From Bacteroidota bacterium (GTDB lineage: Bacteria > Bacteroidota > Bacteroidia > Cytophagales > Cyclobacteriaceae), in NCBI GenBank assembly GCA_023417065.1, contig JAEZGH010000161.1, positions 14,799 through 78,798 on the forward strand: a DNA stretch of 64,000 nt. The letters are read 5' to 3'. The notes beneath the pieces were generated by a model. It had not been told where the DNA came from. It saw only the letters and a program-made list of their open reading frames with translations, and searched no databases. Of this stretch, positions 1 through 8,400 are shown in pieces (the stretch's first letter is position 1; each line of letters starts with the position of its first letter). A program made the translations under genes and the position numbers.

Positions 1-232
1 TCACCAACCCGGCGATATCCACGAACTCAATAGTTGCCGGAAGTACGCGTTGCGGATTTACAAGTTGTTCGAGGGCCTTGAGACGTTCGTCGGGAACGGT
101 AATGATTCCCACATTCGGTTCTATCGTACAAAAAGGGAAATTGGCCGCCTCTGCCTTGTTATTGGAGATCGCGTTAAAAAGGGTGGACTTGCCCACATTC
201 GGAAGCCCTACTATACCACACTGAAGTGCCAT
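1..232 (-). CDS. ychF: Ribosome-binding ATPase YchF, N-terminal part (cut by window start)
   Basis: Seen: the minus strand from 232 encodes a protein beginning MALQCGIVGLPNVGKSTLFN. This holds the G1/P-loop GLPNVGKST and continues through NFPFCTIEPNVGIITVPDER to FVDIAGLV, where the window ends. These are the G1 and switch regions of the Obg-related YchF/OLA1 family, which is known to prefer ATP over GTP and to bind the ribosome. About 77 of roughly 365 residues are present. Other Obg-family GTPases are unlikely because of the exact MALQCGIVGLPNVGKST opening. Confidence 0.9.
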   Translation of the reverse strand, partial: MALQCGIVGLPNVGKSTLFNAISNNKAEAANFPFCTIEPNVGIITVPDERLKALEQLVNPQRVLPATIEFVDIAGLV

Positions 233-319
233 CGATTTGCTTTTGATTGAGGGCGCAAATATAGGGTTTGCTGACACAAATAGGTCCCGTTTTTTTGATT
301 TTGGGACAGATCAGACGAT

Positions 320-350
320 AAAAAAAGCCTCTGTAGGTGCAGAGGCTTTT
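320..350. terminator. Bidirectional intrinsic terminator
   Basis: An 11-bp stem, AAAAGCCTCTG and its complement around a short loop, has A-runs on the left arm and T-runs on the right arm, so it can stop transcription in either direction. It lies between the DUF3276 gene (minus strand, ending at 373) and the start of ychF (minus strand), and most likely terminates the former. Confidence 0.7.
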
Positions 351-372
351 CCGGTATAGGTTCAGGTAAAAT

Positions 373-732
373 TCAGTCCCATTTGAGTTCCGTGTCGAGG
401 CTTCCATCCTTCGACTCCGTTACTGCAGCCTCTTCGTTTTCATGAACATGATCGAACTGCGAAAAATCGACGTTCGGCATCAGCTCAGTCTTAACATGGT
501 TCACCGTGTTGTTCAACGCATCGAGGAATTTATTGAAGTCCTCCTTATAAAGAAAGATTTTGTGTTTTTCGTAAGTGAACCCGTCCTCCTTGAAACGTTT
601 TTTGCTCTCTGTAATGGTCAGGTAGTAATCGTTCGAACGTGTAGACTTCACATCAAAGAAGTAGGTCCTTTTCCCGGCTTTTACTTTCGCTGAGTAAATT
701 TCATCCCTGCCGTTTGTCTTATTTTCTTCCAC
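373..732 (-). CDS. DUF3276 / PUR-alpha-like nucleic-acid-binding protein
   Basis: A 119-residue protein with an N-terminal half (about 10-85) that reads as the beta-beta-beta-alpha PUR repeat: EIYSAKVKAGKRTYFFDVK, then YYLTITESKKRF and the helix containing FLYKEDFNKFLDALNNTVNHV. The C-terminal 35 residues are acidic and low-complexity. The DUF3276 family is typical of Bacteroidota and related to single-stranded nucleic-acid-binding PUR-alpha proteins; the function in bacteria is not settled. It is transcribed alone, divergent from the DUF58 gene, and followed by a strong hairpin terminator at 320-350. Confidence 0.85.
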   Translation of the reverse strand: MEENKTNGRDEIYSAKVKAGKRTYFFDVKSTRSNDYYLTITESKKRFKEDGFTYEKHKIFLYKEDFNKFLDALNNTVNHVKTELMPNVDFSQFDHVHENEEAAVTESKDGSLDTELKWD

Positions 733-900
733 AATCCTTCAATTTTAGTGTTAGGTTTAAAGTTTGGTAACAACTAAGTTACTATTTTGACCATTTAATC
801 CAAAAGAACCAATTATTATTTGCCGAATAAAGGCTTAAATGACCGTTTTCCATCGTAAAAACATTCTAATTAATCAGTATTATTTGATTTTTCCAAAAAA

Positions 901-1806
901 GTGAAGCTAGATCTTAAAAACATTAAGGACTCCGGAAGTCTGGAGCTTCTGGCACATCAGCTGGTGGAAGGGTTTATCACAGGTCTTCACAAGAGTCCGT
1001 ATCACGGCTTTTCTGTTGAGTTTGCAGAGCACAAAGTTTATAATGAAGGCGAGAGCACCAGGCATATCGACTGGAAGGTTTATGCCCGGACCGACAGGTT
1101 GTTCACCAAGAGGTATGAAGAGGAAACAAACCTACGCTGCCTTATTGCTCTCGACACCTCGGCGTCTATGTACTATCCGCACGAGACAAAAGCCAAGATC
1201 CGCTTTGCAAAATACGCCGCCGCTGCCCTGGGATTTCTGTTGAACAAACAAAGAGATGCGGTGGGCCTCTGCCTCTTTTCTGATAAGATCGAGATGCTTA
1301 CCCAGATGAAATCCACTCCTACGCATCTGGATAAACTCCTGCGAAACCTTAACGATCTGGAGTCACACACGCCGCCGGCAAAAGCAACGAATGTGGCTGC
1401 TATCCTGCATGAAATCGCCGAGAAAATTCACAAGCGTTCACTCGTCGTAATCTTCAGCGACATGTTTGATGCCGAGGAAGATACGGATGAATTGTTCAAG
1501 GCGCTGCAGCACCTTAAACATAACAAACACGAGGTGATCGTTTTTCATGTGATGGACAACGAGACGGAGCTTTTTTTCGAGTTTGAAGAAAGACCAATGG
1601 AGTTCGTGGATCTCGAGAGTGGGGAAAGGCTCGCACTAAATCCCGGGGAGGTTAAGGAGCACTACCGCGCCGAGGCCAGCCGGTTTCATAAGGCACTGAA
1701 GATGCGGTGCAACCAATACAAGATCGATTTCATAGAGGCTGACGTTAGCACCGATTTCGACGTTATCCTCCAGACGTACCTGATCAAACGCGCCAAAATG
1801 CGCTAA
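901..1806 (+). CDS. DUF58 domain protein with von Willebrand A-like fold
   Basis: A 301-residue protein starting at GTG 901; no ATG lies upstream in frame. Residues 30-75 carry the DUF58 core with GEStRHIDWKVYARTDRLF and the KRYEEE element. This is followed by a vWA-type metal-site motif in LIALDTSASMYYPH and later VVIFSDMFD. DUF58 proteins usually sit beside MoxR AAA+ ATPases and Bat proteins and probably aid complex assembly or stress tolerance. Here no MoxR or Bat gene is adjacent: upstream is a divergent PUR-alpha-like gene and downstream the boundary of a group II intron. The stop codon lies within a few bases of the intron's 3' end. Confidence 0.8.
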   Translation: MKLDLKNIKDSGSLELLAHQLVEGFITGLHKSPYHGFSVEFAEHKVYNEGESTRHIDWKVYARTDRLFTKRYEEETNLRCLIALDTSASMYYPHETKAKIRFAKYAAAALGFLLNKQRDAVGLCLFSDKIEMLTQMKSTPTHLDKLLRNLNDLESHTPPAKATNVAAILHEIAEKIHKRSLVVIFSDMFDAEEDTDELFKALQHLKHNKHEVIVFHVMDNETELFFEFEERPMEFVDLESGERLALNPGEVKEHYRAEASRFHKALKMRCNQYKIDFIEADVSTDFDVILQTYLIKRAKMR

Positions 1807-1857
1807 TTAAAGTAGGAGGCAGTTCCAATGATTAAATTGGGCTGCCGTCCTCTCACA

Positions 1858-1885
1858 CCACCGGACGTACTTGCGTATACGGCGG
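1858..1885 (-). ncRNA. Group II intron domain V
   Basis: The minus strand reads CCGCCG, then TATACGCAAGTACGTC, then CGGTGG, folding into the two-stem hairpin expected of the catalytic domain V. Domain VI follows directly, with CCAAT/ATTGG and GGCAG/CTGCC stems separated by unpaired adenines, one of which would be the branch point. Confidence 0.75.
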
Positions 1886-1891
1886 TTTCGT

Positions 1892-3286
1892 TTAGAGTAG
1901 TTTACGGTGCAAGGCCTTGTAATGATCAAGCAGACTATAGTAACCCTGTAATTCAAGCCATTGGTTAGACATGCCGATGCTAACCCCCGGACTGTTGGAT
2001 ATCCTCCACCAGCCTTTGCCTGTAAGGGCTGTGCGCCAACAAAGGCTTTCCTCAACTCCTAAGTTCCTCAGCAGTCGGACCATCCCTATCACCCGTTTAC
2101 ATTGTTTCAGCCGATAGCAACGAAGCTTTCGTCTGATCCAGCCATCAAGCCGAGTGAGCTTCCTACTCATCAGGGCATATTTAAAGTACATGAGCCATCC
2201 GGGTAAATAACTCCTTAGTTCCAGTAAGATGTGAGTTAAGCTCACTCCGCGTCTGCGTTTGGTGATTTGCTTCACCTTCTGCTTGATCCTTTGCTCGCTT
2301 TGCTCACTTAATCCTACCTGACCATAGGGTAAGATACTGTGACCCAGAAAGTTCAATTCGTACCCTTGGCATATCCGGCTTTTGGCGCTATTGACTTTAA
2401 GCAACAAAACATCCTCTATAAACTTACTGATGCGAGTTTTCACACGTTGCGCCGAGACTTCGCTCTTCACAAATATTTTGACATCATCAGCATACCGAAC
2501 GTAGCTATGACCACGTCTTTCCAATTCTTTGTCCAATTCATCTAATATGATATTGGAGAGCAGTGGACTCAGTGGACCGCCTTGTGGGGTACCTTGCGTG
2601 CGTTGACTCATCAGCCCGTCTTGGAGGAGACCTGCTTTTAGGAAGCGATGGATCAGGCGTAACACGCGACCATCGCCTATCCTTCTACTCAACAGCCACA
2701 TCAGCCGGTGATGGTTAACCTCGTCAAAGAACTTCTCTAAATCGAGATCAACAACATATTTGTTGCCGCTGGATACGTGACGACCGCATTGCGCCAAGGC
2801 TTGATGGGCGCTGCGCTGGGGACGAAAACCGTAACTGTGTTCCGAGAAGATTCGCTCGTAGCGTGCAGTCAAAACCTGGTGAACGGCCTGTTGAACTAAC
2901 CGGTCTTTTACTGTGGGAATACCTAGTTGACGGTAGCCGCCTTGTGGCTTAGGGATTCGAACTCCTCGCACTGGGTCGGGCTGGTAACGGTCTTTCAGTA
3001 ATTGATCTTGCAAGTCTTGAAAATTGTCTCTAATCCACTTGCCTAGCTCTTTCACTTCCATTCCATCAACACCACCTTCCCCTGCATTGGCTTTCACTCG
3101 CCTATAAGCCTTTTGAAGATTTGACGGATCGGCTACCTTATCCATCAATCCTACCGTCAGGTGTCGTTCTTGTTCGCATGCACAAAGCCAATTAGGACGC
3201 ACCCTACCGTTCTTGTCGCGATGTACGATCGCCACGCCTTCGGTAGGGCCGAATAGACTGTTGCTCTTGGGCTCCCAGTTATTCAT
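1892..3286 (-). CDS. ltrA: Group II intron reverse transcriptase/maturase
   Basis: This multifunctional protein promotes splicing of its own intron RNA and copies it during retrohoming. The RT domain contains GTPQGGPLSPLLSNI and the catalytic YVRYADDVKIF motif. The maturase (X) domain follows with YLPGWLMYFKYA and WIRRKLRCYRLKQCKR. The protein ends shortly after this domain, so the C-terminal HNH endonuclease domain of some families is absent. I chose ATG 3286 because GGACGGAG lies just upstream; an in-frame start at 3337 would add 17 residues including a poly-lysine stretch read from a poly-A run. No internal stop or frameshift is seen. Confidence 0.92.
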   Translation of the reverse strand: MNNWEPKSNSLFGPTEGVAIVHRDKNGRVRPNWLCACEQERHLTVGLMDKVADPSNLQKAYRRVKANAGEGGVDGMEVKELGKWIRDNFQDLQDQLLKDRYQPDPVRGVRIPKPQGGYRQLGIPTVKDRLVQQAVHQVLTARYERIFSEHSYGFRPQRSAHQALAQCGRHVSSGNKYVVDLDLEKFFDEVNHHRLMWLLSRRIGDGRVLRLIHRFLKAGLLQDGLMSQRTQGTPQGGPLSPLLSNIILDELDKELERRGHSYVRYADDVKIFVKSEVSAQRVKTRISKFIEDVLLLKVNSAKSRICQGYELNFLGHSILPYGQVGLSEQSEQRIKQKVKQITKRRRGVSLTHILLELRSYLPGWLMYFKYALMSRKLTRLDGWIRRKLRCYRLKQCKRVIGMVRLLRNLGVEESLCWRTALTGKGWWRISNSPGVSIGMSNQWLELQGYYSLLDHYKALHRKLL

Positions 3287-3743
3287 TTCTCCGTCCTCAA
3301 GTTTTTTTTTTTTTCTGACTTTTAGTACTCTAAACAATACTCACCCGCTCTAAAGATTCTGCCCTTCCCTCCATCATGTTTCCATGACTTCTTCGGTACT
3401 ATGGCTTCTGCTGACTTCTGTCTCCCCGCTCTGCGTTACCGGTTCGCTTGGAATAGCCTCGGCTAAGTAGACAGATCTCCCATGGTAAGTTCATTGCTCC
3501 TCCCGTCTAATCTGCATGATTTACTACCTCCGCTTTACGTCTAACTATTGGGCTAGCAGTCTAATGCCCGCTTACCCACGGAGAAAGCCTTGTATCATGT
3601 TTCTGTTCGTCAGATCAAACTTTTGTCTCCAGCTTCCTTCAGATTCTTCCTCACGGAAGACACCCTTGCCTTCGACTAACAGTTCCCGTTAGCTGGTCTG
3701 TTGAGGACTTTAACTCTAAGAACAATGACATGCATGGCGCACA

Positions 3744-3780
3744 AAAAAAACTCATGGTATGTCGCATACCATGAGTTCAT
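3744..3780 (-). terminator. Intrinsic terminator of the ferredoxin gene; intron target site
   Basis: A perfect 12-bp stem (ACTCATGGTATG and its complement, three-base loop) is followed on the minus strand by eight T. It lies 42 bases after the ferredoxin stop codon. The group II intron begins immediately after the T-run at 3742. Confidence 0.85.
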
Positions 3781-3821
3781 GATTCTTTACCCGTCGTGAA
3801 AATGGGCTGAACGATAATATG

Positions 3822-4178
3822 TCAGGCTTCGACTTCCTGATGAAGCCACGCCTTCTTCGCCAGAAGCTCTTCTTTCGTCTCCACGTAATCAGGATCCGGA
3901 ACACAACAGTCTACCGGGCATACAGCCGCACACTGAGGCTCTTCATGGAAGCCGGTACATTCGGTACATTTTCCGGCCACTATATAATAGAATTCATTTG
4001 ATACAGGGGGCTGAGCTTCTTTTGCGTCTACCGCAGTGCCATCCTCAAGTTCAACCGACTCAAGTTTAGTACCTCCGGCCCAATTCCAGTCGCGCCCGCC
4101 TTCATAGATCGCCGTGTTAGGGCATTCCGGTTCGCATGCACCGCAGTTGATGCACTCGTCCGTAATCATTATTGCCAT
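3822..4178 (-). CDS. 4Fe-4S dicluster ferredoxin
   Basis: A 118-residue electron carrier. The first cluster motif is CINCGACEPECP near residues 9-20. The second is CTECTGFHEEPQCAAVCP with CC following (about 72-93), which has the longer spacing of the Azotobacter/Clostridium-type 2[4Fe-4S] ferredoxins. A 45-residue insertion separates the two motifs. It is transcribed divergently from the acyl-CoA reductase gene (gap about 165 bases) and ends in a strong terminator at 3744-3780. Its redox partner is not identifiable from the window. Confidence 0.9.
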   Translation of the reverse strand: MAIMITDECINCGACEPECPNTAIYEGGRDWNWAGGTKLESVELEDGTAVDAKEAQPPVSNEFYYIVAGKCTECTGFHEEPQCAAVCPVDCCVPDPDYVETKEELLAKKAWLHQEVEA

Positions 4179-4343
4179 GCTTTTTCTATTTTTGGTCCGC
4201 TTTAAAAAACAAAGTTAGCAGGAAACCCTGCATAGAACAAGGGAAACTCCGCGTAACGCCTTACATGTGCGATTCAGCAATCGTTTGTAATGCGAAAATT
4301 TACAATACTTATAATAACACCCGGGGTCTTTGAAAAGTTTATA

Positions 4344-5348
4344 ATGAACATTCAGCAACGCATCCAGGCATTTGCCTCACTTGGAGATTATCTCCGCAAT
4401 TTATCCTCCTCAGAACTCAAGGACATCACCAATTCTGCTGCCAACGATAACTCGTGGTTTACACCCGATTCCGTCGAACAAAGCCTTCAGGCCATTGCTT
4501 CGTGGCTTACCGAAGCATCCCTCGAAGCCTGGGTTTCACCTTACCCCACACCTCCGGCGAGTCGCAAGGTTGCCCTGGTCATGGCCGGAAATATCCCCCT
4601 CGTCGGATTTCACGATTTGCTGGCTGTTCTGACCTCAGGCCACCTGGGCATGGTAAAATTTTCCTCAAAAGATAAGTTCCTCCCCTCCTTTCTGATCAAA
4701 AAGCTCATCGACATTCAACCTGCATTTTCCGATAGGATAACCGTTGTCGAACAATTGAAATCATTTGATGCCGTCATCGCCACGGGCAGCGACAATTCCG
4801 GGCGTTATTTCGAATACTACTTCGGAAAATACCCCCATATCATTCGGAAAAACAGAACGTCCGTCGCCATCCTGTCTGGTAATGAAACGAAGGGAGAGCT
4901 CGGAAGTTTAGGAACAGATATCTTTTCGTACTATGGTCTCGGATGCAGAAACGTATCTAAATTATTTGTTCCGGCAGGCTACCAGTTCGATGGTATGTTC
5001 CAGGCAATTGAATCCTTCGCACCGGTGATCAATCAGCACAAATATGCTAACAACTACGACTATCAGAAATCCATACTTCTGATCAATAGCGAAAAGTTCT
5101 CGGATAACGGATTTCTCCTCTTGCAGGAATCGCAAAAGATCGTCTCTCCTATCTCTGTGTTATTCTATGAGTTCTTTTCCTCGGAAGATGACCTTTCAGG
5201 CAAATTGAAAGCAAATGCAGAGAAAATCCAGGTCGTGGTTGGAAAGCACAGACTTGCCGAAGTAGAATTCGGACAAGCCCAAATGCCAGCTTTAACTGAT
5301 TATGCAGATAAGGTGGACACGATGAAATTCCTCTCTGAACTGAAATAA
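4344..5348 (+). CDS. LuxC-type acyl-CoA reductase
   Basis: A 334-residue protein from ATG 4344; an upstream ATG at 4290 would add 18 residues with no family resemblance. Features recognised are the aldehyde-dehydrogenase-like nucleotide-binding region (VALVMAGNIPLVGFHDLL), VIATGSDNSGRYFEYYFGKYPHIIRKNR, and the active-site cysteine segment SYYGLGCRNVSKLFVP. The LuxC family (PF05893) reduces acyl-CoA to aldehyde with NADPH; the substrate in Bacteroidota is not established. The gene is divergent from a ferredoxin gene. Its stop codon is the first part of the large hairpin at 5348-5398. Confidence 0.8.
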   Translation: MNIQQRIQAFASLGDYLRNLSSSELKDITNSAANDNSWFTPDSVEQSLQAIASWLTEASLEAWVSPYPTPPASRKVALVMAGNIPLVGFHDLLAVLTSGHLGMVKFSSKDKFLPSFLIKKLIDIQPAFSDRITVVEQLKSFDAVIATGSDNSGRYFEYYFGKYPHIIRKNRTSVAILSGNETKGELGSLGTDIFSYYGLGCRNVSKLFVPAGYQFDGMFQAIESFAPVINQHKYANNYDYQKSILLINSEKFSDNGFLLLQESQKIVSPISVLFYEFFSSEDDLSGKLKANAEKIQVVVGKHRLAEVEFGQAQMPALTDYADKVDTMKFLSELK

Positions 5349-5398
5349 GAGGTTGGTGGAAGTTCGTCCATGCAATGGCTGAACTTCCACCAACCTCT
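5348..5398. terminator. Long inverted repeat between convergent genes
   Basis: Two 18-base arms (5348-5365 and 5381-5398) are exact complements, AGAGGTTGGTGGAAGTTC and its inverse, around a 15-base loop. The element fills the whole space between the acyl-CoA reductase stop codon and the stop codon of the giant gene. Neither side has a T-run, so it may act as a transcript-end stabiliser or roadblock rather than a classical terminator. Confidence 0.6.
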
Positions 5399-5400
5399 CG

Positions 5401-8400
5401 TTAAGGTTTCGAACCTCGGGTGATCTCCACCCAACCGTTATAGGACTGGTCGCCTTCGACATCAAGACGGTAGAAGTAAATTCCTTCCGGAACTCCATCA
5501 GCTGCCCAGAATACCCCTTCAGAATAATTGTTCGAGCTGAATATCTCCTTACCCCAGCGGTTGGTAATCACGAGTTTGTGAGCCCCTGTTGTCGGAAGAT
5601 TCACAATTTCAAATACATCGTTGACGCCGTCACCATTTGGCGTGAAGATGTTTGGAATCAACAGTCTCGAGTCAGCAGGTATCACCACCGTTGAGGTGTT
5701 GGTACATCCATAGGCATCAGTAATTCTCACTATGTAGTTGCCAATTGGCAGATTACGGAATTCATACTGGTAGTTGCCCTGTGAATTTCTGCGTACTGTC
5801 AGCGGTCCGACGATTTCAGCACTTGTCGCCGGATCGATCAGCGAAACGCTATAGTAGGTTCCGGTCTCATCTGTAAATGGTAAGCCACCGCTAATCGTCT
5901 TGAGCAGGAATCCACCTGTTGATCTTGGCTCAGGGAAAGACGACTTAATCTTGTCGACCACGTGCGACAAGCCAGTTGTGACGGTGTAGGTCTCCTGATG
6001 GAACGGAGTGCGAGGCGGTCTCTCACCAAGACAGTACACCTGGTTCAATTGATAAACCTTAATGACATATTGTTCAGGGACCGTCAGCCAGCTATGCTGT
6101 TCGACGCCTGGGGCATACGTTATTTCAATGCCGTCATTCACCTTCTGGGCGGTGAAATCGTCTACCTTATCGGTAATGTCGGCGACGCGATAAACTTCGA
6201 CGTTATACGTGGGAACGGACGGATCGCCCTGCACGTTCACCAGGTTGATCGATATAGTGCCGTCATTGTCTCCGCATACACGTTGTATGTCAAAGTCGAT
6301 CTGGTAAGGGCCATCGATAAATCCTGTAGGCTGAACTGAAGGACAGATTTCATCATCGTCAGGTCTTACCCATACAAAGTAGTTTCCTCTACCCAGTGTA
6401 TCGACGAGTATATCGTTTGTAGAGCCTCCTGTATGAATATAGGTGATGTACGTGAACGGTTCAACTACCGGACTGGCACTTACGCCGACCTGATATCTGC
6501 CACTGACGACAGACGGATCAAAGCTTATTGCGATGACGCCATTCTTACCTGCATCAATACCGCAGTCGGCGTTGCCGAGAACGCTCACGGTGTACTGCAC
6601 AGCACCAGGAGCACCGATAACCGCCGGTTCATTCTCGCTGCTCACGCTGCAGCCCAGCGCATCACGAACCTCAACGTAGTACGAGCCACTTGAAAGATCT
6701 GAGAACACGACCGGCGTTGCTTCGACAGCCACCCAGTTGTGTACAATTTCCGCACCTGCTGAAGTCTGACGGAACAATCTGATTTGTTTATCGCCCGAAC
6801 CACCCGCAATTGTAGGAATGGATACCGTGCCATCGGATCCGCCGCATACGGTCACTGGCGTAGAACTCATCAGACCAATTGCGATCGGCGCGTTGGCATC
6901 TTCCATGTGGATGATCACCACAGCGTTACATGGGTCGTTTTCGTTACGACGGACGCTGATTACGCGCTCGAAGGTTGGCGCCGGACCAGCAGGGATCCCG
7001 GTGATCTGCGATCCACTCACAAATGTTGTCCAGGTGACCCCGTCAAGAGACCACTCAAGGACATTTCCAGTTTCTCCGGGGACATCGATGGTTACTCCAC
7101 CTGTTGCACTGCCCGCACACATAGGACTTACAATAGCCGATGCGATTGGTGTACCCACTGTACCTGACTGATCGATCGTCACAAATCCGGTCTTGATACA
7201 AGTTGAGTCACCGTAGACAATGGTGTATTCGTATTGGCCGATAGGCAGAGCTGTGAAATTAGGATCGTTGTACGTCGTGCGTGAAATCGTCTGATTGGTA
7301 TTCGAAATACCAACTATCTTGATGATCACACCTTCGTTATTCACGAGTGGCGTTGCGGGGTCTATATTGAAGAAGATACTTCCATTGGAAAGCGTACACG
7401 TTGCAGGAGACGGTACAGGAGTAATTACTACGGTAGCGCAATTTCCTCCGGGAACCCCACCCCCACCGCATCCGCCGGTGTTCGATACATTAACCTCGAT
7501 AGTCGAGGCAGGACTTTCGCCACAACCATAGACTGCAGTTACTTCAAAGGTCACCGATCCTGCGACGCCCATGTCAAGTTCAGTCCCTGCAGTATAGGTT
7601 CCTGTCGGGGTGCTGGCGAGCAGCGCGCGTGATCCAGGATCTGCAGGATCCGCATAATAATACCAGTTGTAACCGGTGGCACCTGAAGCCGTCGCGGTCA
7701 GCGTTGGCCGCGCATTGTTTACACATACTGTAACAGGACTAGTAACGGCCGGAGACGCGGCGAAGTTGATAACAACGTCGTCGGTGCTCGGAGCACAGCT
7801 TCCGTTCGCGATAATCCATCTCAACGTGTACGACGTACCTGCCATACCAATGAATTGAGAGACCGGACTTGTCGGAGTGATAATAGCCCCTCCGTTACCG
7901 CTAACGATAGTCCACATGCCGGTACCTGTGGCCGGCGTATTGGCCGCCAGAGTAGCATTGATACCGGCACATATTATCTGATCTGCACCTGCATCCGCGG
8001 TAGTAGGTGCTCCTTCAAGTGTAATGGTTACGTCATCTGTGTTTATTCCGCAGGCGTTCTGCACCGTCCATTGGAGAACGTAAGTCTCACCCGCCGTTCC
8101 CGTGAACGTTGTTGAAGCTGCGTTCGCATCCGCGAATACTCCGCCAACACCACTGACTATGGTCCATTCACCTGTTCCTGAAGTTACCGGCGCTGCATTA
8201 AGTGATACTTCAGTCGCACATACAGTCTGATCGGCACCAGCATCTGCAATACCCGGAGCAACGTCGAACGCAATGACAACGTCATCTGTGCTCGGAGTGC
8301 AGCTACCTGCGCCTGACGTGATTGTCCAGCGAAGTGTATAAGAACTTCCCGCAGTTCCATCAAAGGCTGACTGCGGATCGGCAGGATCGGCAATAGTTCC

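Larger units (their letters stand above)
1807..3742 (-). mobile_element. Group II intron (full-length candidate)
   Basis: The minus strand starts with the group II consensus GTGCG at 3742 and ends near 1812 or 1807 with an AY dinucleotide. About 400 bases of structured 5' RNA precede the maturase gene. A domain V hairpin lies at 1858-1885, with arms CCGCCG and CGGTGG, and a domain VI hairpin with an unpaired A follows (GGCAG paired to CTGCC). The 5' exon side is the T-run of the ferredoxin terminator and the 3' side abuts the DUF58 stop codon. It appears intact. The exact 3' splice site is uncertain by about 5 bases, and the structural class is not assigned. Confidence 0.85.

Noticed and set aside
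4290..4343. N-terminal extension of the acyl-CoA reductase
   Set aside because: The 18 residues do not resemble the family, and ATG 4344 gives the usual beginning.
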